Source of the DNA: Leptospiraceae bacterium
GTDB taxonomy: Bacteria > Spirochaetota > Leptospiria > Leptospirales > Leptospiraceae
Length of the DNA: 45,988 bases
NCBI GenBank assembly: GCA_027485405.1
Contig: JAIXRB010000058.1
Span: 1-45,988, forward strand
Reading direction: 5' to 3'
This document shows, piece by piece, positions 9,286-17,994 of this stretch. A model generated the notes under the pieces. It was not told the DNA's origin. It searched no databases and saw only the letters and a program-made list of their open reading frames with translations. Made by a program: the position numbers and the translations under genes. Position 1 is the stretch's first letter; each line of letters starts with the position of its first letter.

Positions 9286-11175
9286 ATGCCTCTTTATCCC
9301 TATCTAGATAGGATCGAACTCCCCGAAGATCTACGCAAATTCAGCGAATCCGACCTTCTCGGAGTTTGTAGCGACCTTCGGGAATTCTTAGTCGATACCC
9401 TCTCCGACGTCGGAGGGCATTTTGCTAGCAATTTGGGTGTCATTGAACTGACCGTTGCACTTCACTATGTCTTTCAAACTCCTGTAGACCGCCTCATTTG
9501 GGATGTAGGACACCAGACCTATCCGCACAAAATCCTTACAGGCAGAAAAAAATCTCTCACAACGGTGCGGAAATTTGGTGGACTTTCCGGTTTTCCCAAA
9601 AGAGAAGAATCCATCTATGATTTGTACAACACTGGGCATGCTGGAACTTCCATTTCTCAAGCTTTAGGAGAGGCATGTTCTCGAGATCTACTTGGGAAAA
9701 AGCATAGAGTTCTCGCTGTGATTGGAGACGCTTCCATTGCAACTGGTATGGCTTTAGAGGCAATGAACCATGGCGGGCATATAAAACCGAACATGTTGGT
9801 TATTTTAAACGACAACTACATGTCCATTTCAAAAAACGTAGGTTCCATTTCAAATTATCTAAACCACATCATTACATCCCAGTTTTATAACAAAGGAAAG
9901 GCGACTTTTTATCGATTTTTAAAATGGATTCCGTTGATTGGTCCAGCTCTTCAGGAATTCGCTCATAAAATGGAGAACTCCTTCAAACACTTTATGCTTC
10001 GGCCTGGTGGACTTTTTGAAGATCTAGGTTTTCACTATTTCGGACCCATTGACGGACATGACGTGCACCGCCTAGTGAAAATGTTGCGCAACGTATCTCA
10101 AATCGAAGGTCCAGTACTCCTCCATGTCATCACTCAAAAAGGCCATGGGTACAAGCCAGCGGAAGCCGATCCCATTAAGTATCATGGAGTTACTCCATTT
10201 AACAAAGAAGATGGTAAAATGGCGGCAACTGATTCACAAAAAATCAGTTTATCTAAAATAGTTGGAAAGACCCTAACCTATATTACGGAAAAGAATCCAA
10301 ATATAGCAGTAATCACACCAGCTATGATCGAAGGATCAGGGCTTAGGGAATACCAAGAAAAATTTCCAAATCATACTTTTGATACGGGAATAGCTGAACA
10401 GCATGCTCTCGGTTTTGCGGGAGCAATGACATCAGGTGGAATCATTCCCTTCATGTGCATCTATTCAACTTTTTTAACTAGAGCTATGGATCAATTGGTG
10501 GAAGACATTTCTCTAATGAACTTGCCTGTGCGTTTTGTCATCGATAGAGCAGGGATAGTAGGTCCAGATGGAGAGACGCACCAAGGACTATCCGATATAG
10601 GTTATCTGTTAGGGCTTCCTAACATGAGCCTTTTAATTCCTTCTCGTCCACAAGATATTGTAGATTCTTTATATTTCATGAGCGATTTTGAAGAAGGACC
10701 AATTGCCATTCGATTTCCAAAGGACAATGGTGATTTGAGAGAACTTAAATTCCAAGAACCAGGAAAAATCAATTTTGGAAAAGCAAGGGTTGTATCAAAA
10801 GGTAGAGATATAACCCTTATAACAGTAGGACCTATGGTCGACGCCGCAATTGGAATTCAGAAAATTCTAGAAGCGCAGGGTTTAGAAGTTGGAGTTCTGG
10901 ACTTGTTCTGGCTAAGACCTTTAGATCTTGAAACCATTCATCAAGTTCTGAACGACACAGCCCAATTCGTCTTAATTGATGAGAGTTATTTGCACTCTGG
11001 ATTTTCTGGGTATTTTTTAAACGAAGTCTCCCCCATTTACCTTTCTAGGTTTTTAAAGACTTTTGCTTTGCCAGGAGAGCCGATTCACCACGGAGAACGA
11101 TCTCAAGTTCTAAAAAAATACAAGCTGGATTCTGAAAGCATTGCCCAAGAAATCCTGGGGCTTCTCGGAAAATAA
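9286..11175 (+). CDS. dxs: 1-deoxy-D-xylulose-5-phosphate synthase
   Basis: TPP enzyme that joins pyruvate and glyceraldehyde 3-phosphate, the first MEP-pathway step. The 629 residues are the usual size. The thiamin motif reads VIGDASIATGMALEAMNH...ILNDN, with Ala in place of the usual second Gly of GDG. The catalytic Glu is in FDTGIAEQHALGFAGA. Conserved SHLGV-like and D-VGHQTYPHKILTGR blocks are near the N-terminus (ASNLGVIELTVALHYVF). The C-terminal transketolase domain is complete. The ATG lies 9 nt after the cyclase stop, so the two are probably cotranscribed. No strong ribosome site is visible. Confidence 0.97.
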   Translation: MPLYPYLDRIELPEDLRKFSESDLLGVCSDLREFLVDTLSDVGGHFASNLGVIELTVALHYVFQTPVDRLIWDVGHQTYPHKILTGRKKSLTTVRKFGGLSGFPKREESIYDLYNTGHAGTSISQALGEACSRDLLGKKHRVLAVIGDASIATGMALEAMNHGGHIKPNMLVILNDNYMSISKNVGSISNYLNHIITSQFYNKGKATFYRFLKWIPLIGPALQEFAHKMENSFKHFMLRPGGLFEDLGFHYFGPIDGHDVHRLVKMLRNVSQIEGPVLLHVITQKGHGYKPAEADPIKYHGVTPFNKEDGKMAATDSQKISLSKIVGKTLTYITEKNPNIAVITPAMIEGSGLREYQEKFPNHTFDTGIAEQHALGFAGAMTSGGIIPFMCIYSTFLTRAMDQLVEDISLMNLPVRFVIDRAGIVGPDGETHQGLSDIGYLLGLPNMSLLIPSRPQDIVDSLYFMSDFEEGPIAIRFPKDNGDLRELKFQEPGKINFGKARVVSKGRDITLITVGPMVDAAIGIQKILEAQGLEVGVLDLFWLRPLDLETIHQVLNDTAQFVLIDESYLHSGFSGYFLNEVSPIYLSRFLKTFALPGEPIHHGERSQVLKKYKLDSESIAQEILGLLGK

Positions 11176-11231
11176 AGTTTTCAAGCGAACGGTAAGGATC
11201 TCCGAAAATAAAAGAAAAACGGGGCACATCT

Positions 11232-11702
11232 TTGTCTTCATCAAGCAACAATTTATTCGAACTCGCAAAAGACTATTTTAAGGCAGGAGATACAGATCGA
11301 TCTGAGTATTTCATTCGGGCTGTTTTAGAAGTTGAAGAGAACGAAGAAGCCTATTTCTATTTGGGTCTCATTCAAAATTCATTGGGAAAAATGGAAGAAG
11401 CATTAACATCTTATTATAAAGCAGTTTCGTTAAACCATGAATATGGAAATCCATGCAATGAAATTGGAGTTCTTTTGCTTAGAATGGGAAAAGACAAAGA
11501 ATCAGTGTATTGGTTAAAAAAATCTATCCGTTGTTCAAAAAATGATGCACCTCATATTTCGTTCTTCAACTTAGCTACCCTATACAAACTTTGGAATAGA
11601 CCTGAAAGAAGTTTACAATATTTACATAAAGCAATGGAGATTAAGAGTGATTTCCCAGAAGCTTTAAAAATGTGGGAAGAGATCAAGCAAAATCAAAATT
11701 AG
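11232..11702 (+). CDS. small TPR-repeat protein
   Basis: A 156-residue protein built almost entirely of tetratricopeptide-like helical repeats. The pattern EAYFYLGLIQNSLGKMEEALTSYYKAV is typical, and a second repeat includes RPERSLQYLHKAMEIKSDFPEAL. No signal peptide or membrane segment is seen, so it is probably a cytoplasmic scaffold or partner protein of unknown role. The TTG start is preceded by a G-rich ACGGGGCA that can act as a ribosome site. No in-frame ATG lies near. It starts 56 nt after dxs and its last 20 bp overlap the 3' end of the minus-strand gene that follows. Confidence 0.8.
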   Translation: MSSSSNNLFELAKDYFKAGDTDRSEYFIRAVLEVEENEEAYFYLGLIQNSLGKMEEALTSYYKAVSLNHEYGNPCNEIGVLLLRMGKDKESVYWLKKSIRCSKNDAPHISFFNLATLYKLWNRPERSLQYLHKAMEIKSDFPEALKMWEEIKQNQN

Positions 11703-12180
11703 TTGGCAATGAAATTTCTATTGGATCTGAGTGAACTAATATCTCTCTGGTGATCAAGGGAGTTTTGAAGTAAACAGAATCGCCTTCCTCTTCTAAATAG
11801 TTTGCCAAAGAGGTGGCGGCATTCCAATCGAAGCGAAACAAGATTTTTGGACGTTCGGGATCCAGAGCAAACACATTGCCATCTGGACTTTGAAAAATCT
11901 CCCATTGCGATTCTAGAGTAACTCTTCCATCATCCGAAGTAAACAGAATCTCTCCATCCTGCTCTAAGATATTGGTTATATGGCAAGGATATCCAGAAAT
12001 GGATAGGTATCCGTTTTCACTCAGTTCACCAAAAACGTTTTCTATATAAACACCATGCGAGTTCTCTTTAAGATTCTCGCGAAAGTATCTTAAAATGCTC
12101 GGATGTGTGATTTCATTTCCACGGAAAATCCATCTATCAAAACTATCTATTGTGATTTCAGAATCAAATTTTCGCGGCAT
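11683..12180 (-). CDS. conserved hypothetical protein, possibly DUF1285-like
   Basis: A 165-residue protein with no signal peptide or membrane helix and a beta-rich look. The N-terminal part, with D-R-W-I-F-R-G-N-E-I and L-R-Y-F-R-E-N-L, reminds me of DUF1285-type small proteins, but I cannot confirm this. I chose the ATG at 12180 (MPRKFDSE) because TAAGGATAGT just before it is a good ribosome site. It also lies 7 nt after the stop of the upstream lipoprotein gene. The longer in-frame ATG at 12285 would overlap that lipoprotein gene by about 98 nt. The two genes probably form a short minus-strand operon. Function unknown. Confidence 0.7.
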   Translation of the reverse strand: MPRKFDSEITIDSFDRWIFRGNEITHPSILRYFRENLKENSHGVYIENVFGELSENGYLSISGYPCHITNILEQDGEILFTSDDGRVTLESQWEIFQSPDGNVFALDPERPKILFRFDWNAATSLANYLEEEGDSVYFKTPLITREILVHSDPIEISLPTNFDFA

Positions 12181-12187
12181 ACTATCC

Positions 12188-12589
12188 TTACTGTTTGTAT
12201 CTGTAACAAAATCCGCGCCATACTGGAATTTGCTCCTTTGCCTCGTATGTGTGAGTTGTATGGCCTCTAGAATCCATTGTTTCAAAGCCTAGTCCGTCTA
12301 CAGTTTGCTTGGATTTATTGGTGATCCAAATTCCATCCAATTTTCGCTCAAAAAGTTCCTTCCTGAGCTTATCTTCTTCTAAGTTGCCACCTTCGTGGTT
12401 TTTAATCACCATTTCCCCGACAATTTGAAAGGCACGGGTTGGTCTATCTCTTCGAATTTCTACTTCTTCCCAAGATCGATAGGCATACCTGGAATGATAG
12501 ACCGTATAAGATTGATCCGGAATAAACTCAATCGAGCTGCAACCCAGAAAAAAACAAAAAATCAGAGAACTTAGGATTTTTGGATTCAT
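12188..12589 (-). CDS. small predicted lipoprotein
   Basis: A 133-residue protein whose N-terminus MNPKILSSLIFCFFLGC looks like a lipoprotein signal, with Cys17 as the lipidated residue. The mature part is polar and contains repeated charged turns (RSWEEVEIRRDRPTRAF), with no recognised domain. Spirochaetes carry many such small lipoproteins, so export to the inner or outer membrane is likely. It shares a 79-nt divergent intergenic region with the plus-strand gene at 12669 and is followed after 7 nt by the small hypothetical at 12180. Function unknown. Confidence 0.7.
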   Translation of the reverse strand: MNPKILSSLIFCFFLGCSSIEFIPDQSYTVYHSRYAYRSWEEVEIRRDRPTRAFQIVGEMVIKNHEGGNLEEDKLRKELFERKLDGIWITNKSKQTVDGLGFETMDSRGHTTHTYEAKEQIPVWRGFCYRYKQ

Positions 12590-12668
12590 TCCAGTGATTT
12601 AGACAAAAATTTGCTATACAATTTCTAAAAAACCATAGTATGAATGGAGACAGGCAAGCAAAGACTCA

Positions 12669-13358
12669 ATGGAAGACCAATCCGAAGCGGGAAAAAGACA
12701 AAGAGAAAACGTTCTAAAAATCGGATTCGCTACATTGGATGAAATTGAAGAGAAAGTCAAAGCCTTTCGAGTAATGAACCAAAACGCGATCAAAAAGCGG
12801 TATATCATTACTCGTGATCCCATTTTCGATGGGAACGGAAAAGCCCTTCTACAAAAAGCCCAAGAAATCGATGTTTCTGCGGCAAAACTCCTGCGCCGCC
12901 ATTTCAAAGGATCTGATTCTTTTAAAGTTTTTCAACCAGATGAGGGTCTAGTTATCATCTCTGACATGACAACCATGGAAGGGGTAACCTTTTCTATGGA
13001 TATAGTTACACAAATCATGAATCTCGGGGGCGGTGCTTACGAAGGATTTATTGATAGAGTCGATAACTTCGAAGACTTCAATACTCTTTTGAAAAAGAAC
13101 TTGTTTCCGCGAATGATCATCATTGGCTATTTGCCCAAAGAAAAAATCCAAACTGAAATTATCAACTTTGTGAAAGTAAAGCGCATCGATAACTATATCC
13201 GAGCATTAGAATTAACTCATACTTTGCACAAACCTGCTTCTTACTTCCCAAAAGTAAAACAGGTAAACATCTCACAAGAAGACCCTAGGTCCTGGGGTCG
13301 ATTTGTAGTAGAGATTGTAAGAGAATACATTCGCCCCTATTTCGTCGAAGAAGTTTAG
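12669..13358 (+). CDS. conserved hypothetical protein, function unknown
   Basis: A 229-residue soluble protein with no signal peptide, membrane helix or metal motif that I recognise. The N-terminal half is helical and basic (KRQRENVLKIGFATLDEIEEKVKAF). The middle (about 90-160) looks like an alternating alpha/beta domain with GLVIISDMTTMEGVTFSMD and PRMIIIGYLPKEKIQ. The C-terminus is RFVVEIVREYIRPYFVEEV. Its 3' end overlaps the 3' end of the minus-strand cNMP-like gene by 4 bp, so the two are convergent. It could belong to the same pathway as that gene, but nothing in the sequence proves this. Confidence 0.65.
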   Translation: MEDQSEAGKRQRENVLKIGFATLDEIEEKVKAFRVMNQNAIKKRYIITRDPIFDGNGKALLQKAQEIDVSAAKLLRRHFKGSDSFKVFQPDEGLVIISDMTTMEGVTFSMDIVTQIMNLGGGAYEGFIDRVDNFEDFNTLLKKNLFPRMIIIGYLPKEKIQTEIINFVKVKRIDNYIRALELTHTLHKPASYFPKVKQVNISQEDPRSWGRFVVEIVREYIRPYFVEEV

Positions 13359-15892
13359 ACTTCGTAAAAAGCCATGTTTTCGGCAAGTTCTTTCGGAAGC
13401 GTTCCGCCGTTTGCATCTGCGTACTTCTTGTACTTGTTTTCTTTGTCTTTCATGTCTCGATTGCGAATGTTTTTGAATTTGTTGTGCAATTCGGAGAATG
13501 CTGGCTGAGCACAGACTTTGTCTCGGATCGGTTTTGCAAAAGGAACGTGCCGATAAAAAATGCCTCGAACCACTCGGTTGCATCTCTGAACACCTTCTGA
13601 TTCGTATTTTACCCAGAGGATATAATCGTTTGCAAACTTATCTCTTTCGGTTCTAAACCTTTTAAATTCCGTTGCGATCTTTTCTTTTTGTTCCAAGGAA
13701 AGATCTTTGCTCTTTTTAAAAAACTGCGTATAATCTGTGTATTCTGCGGTTAGAGATGGAATTCCCACGTTGTTCCAATCTGGTCCTAAAACACTTTTAC
13801 AGAGTTCCCATCGGAAAGCGGCTAGAGCTTCCATTAAGAAAGTTTTTAGATCCCCAGTGACAAAAATGGGAATTGTGATTCGACCCCGGGATTCCTTGGA
13901 ACCAGATCCTCTAAAGATCGAAAGATCTTGCCACATCATCACCTTGTTTCCGATAGATGGTACTATGACAAAGTCTGGAGACACGGATCGATTGATAAAT
14001 TCACTTTTTATGCCAATAGCTTCATTTTTATAGATAACTTCTCGATTGAAGACCGTATAGTCGACTGCCATAATCTCTTTCAAAGCCTTGTCTACGATTT
14101 CGGGTGTCACATAGCATTTATCAAGCGGGATTGTCACATGATACTTTGTGAAAATAGGGAAGTGGCTTCCTACACTTCCTGAAGTCAATCTAACATTTGG
14201 CTCATACATTGCCGAGACTTCATAGGCTAAGCGAGCTTCGCCACTATTGTAATCGGGTGGGATGTCCTTATCTGACTTGATATTGCTATCTTTCAGATCT
14301 AGTTTCAGTTTTTCCCAATACGCTTGTCCCAATTCATCCACTGAAGTTGGCACTGTTTTTTCATAAATATTGTTCAGCCAATCGGAACCAAAATGGATGG
14401 GCATTCCGCCTTTGTATTTGGGTTTCTCAAGGCGATTGAACAATTCTACAATATGTGATTCATCGAGCAAAGATTCGTCGAAAAACCCGAATTTTAGCAT
14501 CAATTCAACGGCAAGAGGTCCTTTGTTTCCATTGTTTTTGTATTTAATAAAGGACTTAGCATGGATATCCCAATAGGTTTTGCCGATGGCACGTCTGATT
14601 TTTCTGTTCTCAGGTTCTGGATCCAATGGGTTTTTGAAAGTCTTAAGTTTGATCATCAAAGAGGAAAACTCTCTCACTGCTTCTGGATCGGCACCAGAAA
14701 AACTAAGGATCTGGCTAGCTGAATTCAAAAGCTCCCCTCTGAGATGGTCAAGATCTACTCCAGCGCTAATCTCTCCGTCTGCGGCAGGTACCGAGACTGG
14801 AGCTTTCTTTTCGGACAACTCAGAAGCATACTTCTTCGCCATTTCCGCTCTTTTTGCATCCAATTTTTCTAGGTTAGGGGAAGTTTCTGAAAAATTGGAT
14901 CCAAAGATTTGTCGAAATTCTTCTTGGTGTTCCTTACATTGTTCCACAAACCATTGCAATGTGGGCAGTAGAGCTGATGCAGAAATGGGAGAATATCCAG
15001 TAGAAAAAAGTTCTAAAAGGTTTAGGTATTTGTCTACTAAGGATTGGTTGTTTCCAAACAATCCTCTTAAACTTTCTTTTAGTTCCAAGACTTCCTTGGA
15101 GAGTAGATCAAACAATTCTCTAAAGGCTCGAACATAGCTTTTCGATGCAAGTTCAATCAAACTGGGATCAGCTTCAAATAAAGCCTGAGAAATGTTTGGC
15201 TTAACATTGAGAATCTTGCGAATGAAATGAAAGTCGTTTTCGTTCCAGTCTATCACCTCGGGATAGTTGTTCCCAAAGAATTCACCGTGGGACTCTTCTA
15301 GAAAAATAATCCCAGGTTCTTCTGGTAATATCCCACCCATCTCAAAATAGTTTGCCAGGTTGTTTCTAATCTTAAACAAAACCGGATCTATGAGCGAATC
15401 AACCCTGGTGACAGGTGAGCCTGGAGTTACATCGGCGAAAATGGAGGGATTTAAACAGTAGTAGCTGGTTCCTAAATTATCAAAATTTCTTTGGACTTTG
15501 GAAACTAAGACTCGGATCTGAATGCACTTTTTATAAAGTTCTGTGATTTCTTTTAAAAGAGTTCGAAGAGCCATCACACCGACAGAAATTTTTTGGGTTA
15601 GAGTCTTTTCTGCGTTGGTTTGATTCATCGTATATGTCGAGACAACGCAAGAACCTTTGGTTCGAATTGTATATGGGTAAGAAGAACCTTCTAACAAAGC
15701 AAAAATCCCAGGCGTTAAATTGGCACCTTCCAGCGAAAACAAAGGAAGTGTTTCGCCTTCGACAGTGGCCTCTACTCGAACCGATCCTTCATGCAAAATA
15801 TTGAGGGAGACGGCTGTCTTTCCTTGGGTGAATAAAACCTCGCCTGGATTGACTGGAAGCTTTTGGTTATTTTTACTGGTATCTAGTGGCAT
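13355..15892 (-). CDS. large protein with N-terminal cNMP-binding-like domain
   Basis: An 845-residue, apparently cytoplasmic protein. Residues about 10-110 resemble the Crp/cyclic-nucleotide-binding beta roll: NPGEVLFTQGKTAVSLNILHEGSVRV, then a segment like the phosphate-binding cassette (ALLEGSSYPYTIRTKGSCVV). The usual G-E-x(n)-R cassette is not clear, so ligand binding is uncertain. The remaining ~735 residues have no domain I recognise and no DNA-binding helix-turn-helix that I can see. They are mostly helical, with a structured later part (VTIPLDKCYVTPEIVDKAL, FVIVPSIGNKVMMWQDLS). The start ATG follows GAAAGAAAG. It is divergent from aroA (66 nt) and convergent with the preceding gene (4-bp overlap). 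A CHASE2 adenylate cyclase about 4 kb away could supply the ligand, by inference only. Confidence 0.72.
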   Translation of the reverse strand: MPLDTSKNNQKLPVNPGEVLFTQGKTAVSLNILHEGSVRVEATVEGETLPLFSLEGANLTPGIFALLEGSSYPYTIRTKGSCVVSTYTMNQTNAEKTLTQKISVGVMALRTLLKEITELYKKCIQIRVLVSKVQRNFDNLGTSYYCLNPSIFADVTPGSPVTRVDSLIDPVLFKIRNNLANYFEMGGILPEEPGIIFLEESHGEFFGNNYPEVIDWNENDFHFIRKILNVKPNISQALFEADPSLIELASKSYVRAFRELFDLLSKEVLELKESLRGLFGNNQSLVDKYLNLLELFSTGYSPISASALLPTLQWFVEQCKEHQEEFRQIFGSNFSETSPNLEKLDAKRAEMAKKYASELSEKKAPVSVPAADGEISAGVDLDHLRGELLNSASQILSFSGADPEAVREFSSLMIKLKTFKNPLDPEPENRKIRRAIGKTYWDIHAKSFIKYKNNGNKGPLAVELMLKFGFFDESLLDESHIVELFNRLEKPKYKGGMPIHFGSDWLNNIYEKTVPTSVDELGQAYWEKLKLDLKDSNIKSDKDIPPDYNSGEARLAYEVSAMYEPNVRLTSGSVGSHFPIFTKYHVTIPLDKCYVTPEIVDKALKEIMAVDYTVFNREVIYKNEAIGIKSEFINRSVSPDFVIVPSIGNKVMMWQDLSIFRGSGSKESRGRITIPIFVTGDLKTFLMEALAAFRWELCKSVLGPDWNNVGIPSLTAEYTDYTQFFKKSKDLSLEQKEKIATEFKRFRTERDKFANDYILWVKYESEGVQRCNRVVRGIFYRHVPFAKPIRDKVCAQPAFSELHNKFKNIRNRDMKDKENKYKKYADANGGTLPKELAENMAFYEV

Positions 15893-15958
15893 ACTTTCTT
15901 TCGTTCCTGATATGGCGTCTGATTGAAGTCTATTTGCAAAATACTTTTTAAAAAAATC

Positions 15959-17248
15959 ATGCTCCCTAAAAAGTTAAATCTTACTCGTACTCAGTCAATT
16001 TCGGTTCCTGGCGATAAATCGCTTTCCCACCGCGCGGTTTTATTCTCTGCTTTGGCAAGCGGTAGCTCACAAATCATCGGATTTTTGGAAGGTGAAGATC
16101 CTTTAAACACCTTGCGTTCATTCGCAAAACTAGGCGTGAGCTTTGAGCGGCAATCCGACGGTTCTTATGTCGCTAAAAGTGAAGGGCCAAAAGCACTAAC
16201 GGCAAAGCCAGGAACTGTTCTGGATTTTGGAAATGCGGGTACTGGCATTCGTTTGTCGGCAGGGCTCCTTAGTGGTATACAGGGATTAGATGTTCAGCTT
16301 ACAGGCGATGAATCTTTGCAGAAAAGACCCATGGCTAGAATTTTGGCACCTCTTCAAGAAATGGGTGCGAAAATAAATGCAATCCATGCCAACGATAGAG
16401 CACCTCTTATGGTGCACGGATCTAAGCTTCGAGATTATAGCTATTCCAGTCCAATTGCTTCAGCACAAGTGAAAAGTGCGCTGATGCTAGCGGCTATTGC
16501 TTCAGAAGTAAGTTTAGATTTCAATGAACCGGAAAAATCCAGAGACCACACGGAGAACATGGTTCGATTCTTAGGTGGGGACATCCAGTTTCTCTCCGAA
16601 ACTCAGTTTAAAATGAAGCCTCCCTACCAGTTCCAAGCTAACAAATTCCAGATCCCTGGAGATATCTCAAGTGCCGCTTTTTTTATTGTTTTGGCGCTGG
16701 CTTCTGAAGGGGAACCAACACTGATTCGAAACGTAGGACTCAATCCTTCCAGAATTGGGATACTTACCGTTCTAAAAGGAATGGGAGGTAGAATAGAAAT
16801 CCAAAATCCAAGGACTGCTTGCGGAGAAGAAATCGGTGATCTTCTCATTTTCCCTTCCAATTTACAAAAGATTTCAATCGAATCCGCTCTGATCCCTTCC
16901 ATTATTGATGAAATTCCTATTTTGGCAATTGCTGGGTTGTTTTCGAAAGGCGGTTTCTCTATTCGAAATGCCAGTGAGTTGAGAGCAAAGGAATCCGATC
17001 GAATTTTAAGCGTTGTGTCCAACTTACAAAAAATTGGTGTGCAGGTTCAAGAGTTTTCCGATGGATTCGAATTTGACGAAGTAAAAGAAATCCATCCAGC
17101 AAAAATTCTAACGTATATGGACCATCGAATCGCAATGAGCTTTTCCATTCTATCTCGTCTAACTCAGCTTCCGCTTGAAATGGACGAAACAAGTTGGGTC
17201 GACACTTCATTCCCTGGATTCTTTTCCTACTTGCAGGCATTTGATTGA
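15959..17248 (+). CDS. aroA: 3-phosphoshikimate 1-carboxyvinyltransferase (EPSP synthase)
   Basis: Shikimate-pathway enzyme that adds enolpyruvyl from PEP to shikimate 3-phosphate. The N-terminal block ISVPGDKSLSHRAVLFSALASG is the family signature with the phosphate-binding Lys and Ser. DFGNAGTGIRL (PEP loop), SAQVKSALMLA and RAKESDRI are also present, and the C-terminus has DHRIAMSFSIL. I chose the ATG at 15959 (429 residues), since LPKKLNLTRTQSISVPGDKS is the normal EPSP synthase opening. An in-frame TTG at 15923 would add 12 residues and neither start has a clear ribosome site. The stop overlaps the cmk start in TTGA. It heads the aroA-cmk-rpsA run also known from other bacteria. Confidence 0.95.
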   Translation: MLPKKLNLTRTQSISVPGDKSLSHRAVLFSALASGSSQIIGFLEGEDPLNTLRSFAKLGVSFERQSDGSYVAKSEGPKALTAKPGTVLDFGNAGTGIRLSAGLLSGIQGLDVQLTGDESLQKRPMARILAPLQEMGAKINAIHANDRAPLMVHGSKLRDYSYSSPIASAQVKSALMLAAIASEVSLDFNEPEKSRDHTENMVRFLGGDIQFLSETQFKMKPPYQFQANKFQIPGDISSAAFFIVLALASEGEPTLIRNVGLNPSRIGILTVLKGMGGRIEIQNPRTACGEEIGDLLIFPSNLQKISIESALIPSIIDEIPILAIAGLFSKGGFSIRNASELRAKESDRILSVVSNLQKIGVQVQEFSDGFEFDEVKEIHPAKILTYMDHRIAMSFSILSRLTQLPLEMDETSWVDTSFPGFFSYLQAFD

Positions 17249-17973
17249 ACTCAAAAGTGATCGCTTTAGACGGTCCAGCTGGTTCTGGAAAAAGTACCGT
17301 AGCAAAGCTTGTCGCACGTGAATTGCAATTTCAATATGTGGATTCTGGTGCTCTGTACCGAGGCCTTACATTTTCACTTTTAACTTGGTGTAAAGCAGAA
17401 GGTTCGAAAGAGTTTTCTGATTTTACTTTTGATCTGCATGCAAGTTTAAAAACCAAAGCTGAACCGATTTCAACTCGCTTTTGGAGTTTGCCAATTGAAC
17501 TGCGATTTTCTTCCACAGGGGAAAACCAGATTTATTTGCAAGACCAGCTTCTGTTGGAAGAAATCCGAAGTCCGGATCTCACGCGCTTGGTACGTTTTGT
17601 GGCGGACAAACCCTTGTTTCGGAATTTTGTCAATTCCAGGCTCCATGGTTTAGCTAAAATCCAACCCTTAGTTCTGGATGGAAGAGACATTGGGACTGTC
17701 GTTTTTCCCGATGCCATGGCAAAATTCTTTTTGACTGCCAGTTCTAGGATTCGTGCCATTCGACGCCAAAAGGAATGGTTGGCCAAAGGGACAACTGTGG
17801 ACCTAGATCAGCTCGAACAAGAAATCATAGCCAGGGACGCTTCTGATGAATCCCGTGAAATTGCCCCCCTTCGCCCTGCTTCTGACGCAATCCCTATTGA
17901 CACAAGCGATATGGATTCGGAAGCTGTCGTAAAGGCTATCCTGTCCCAGCTTTCCAGGTCTGGACAAATCTGA
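17245..17973 (+). CDS. cmk: cytidylate kinase
   Basis: Phosphorylates CMP and dCMP with ATP. The P-loop DGPAGSGKSTVAK is at residues 9-21, followed by the CMP kinase segment VDSGALYRGLTF. The NMP-binding region carries LVLDGRDIGTVVFPDA, and RIRAIRRQKEW with a later R-D-x-x-D-x-x-R-E block (ARDASDESREIAPLRPA) forms the lid. The 242-residue length is slightly above the usual ~225. The TTG start is part of a TTGA overlap with the aroA stop. rpsA follows after 21 nt, an order conserved in many bacteria. Confidence 0.95.
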   Translation: MNSKVIALDGPAGSGKSTVAKLVARELQFQYVDSGALYRGLTFSLLTWCKAEGSKEFSDFTFDLHASLKTKAEPISTRFWSLPIELRFSSTGENQIYLQDQLLLEEIRSPDLTRLVRFVADKPLFRNFVNSRLHGLAKIQPLVLDGRDIGTVVFPDAMAKFFLTASSRIRAIRRQKEWLAKGTTVDLDQLEQEIIARDASDESREIAPLRPASDAIPIDTSDMDSEAVVKAILSQLSRSGQI

Positions 17974-17994
17974 GTTTTTAAGTCCCGGTAAACA

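Noticed and set aside
12181..12285. Longer start for the small hypothetical (ATG at 12285)
   Set aside because: It would overlap the upstream lipoprotein gene by about 98 nt, while ATG 12180 has a good ribosome site (TAAGGA) 7 nt after that gene's stop.
14580..15137. 185-residue open frame on the plus strand inside the cNMP-like gene
   Set aside because: Lies fully antisense to an 845-residue gene with consistent coding character and is Ser-rich with no domain, so it is a shadow frame.
15923..15958. TTG start giving aroA 12 more residues
   Set aside because: The extra residues do not match EPSP synthases and have no ribosome site; the ATG at 15959 fits the family.
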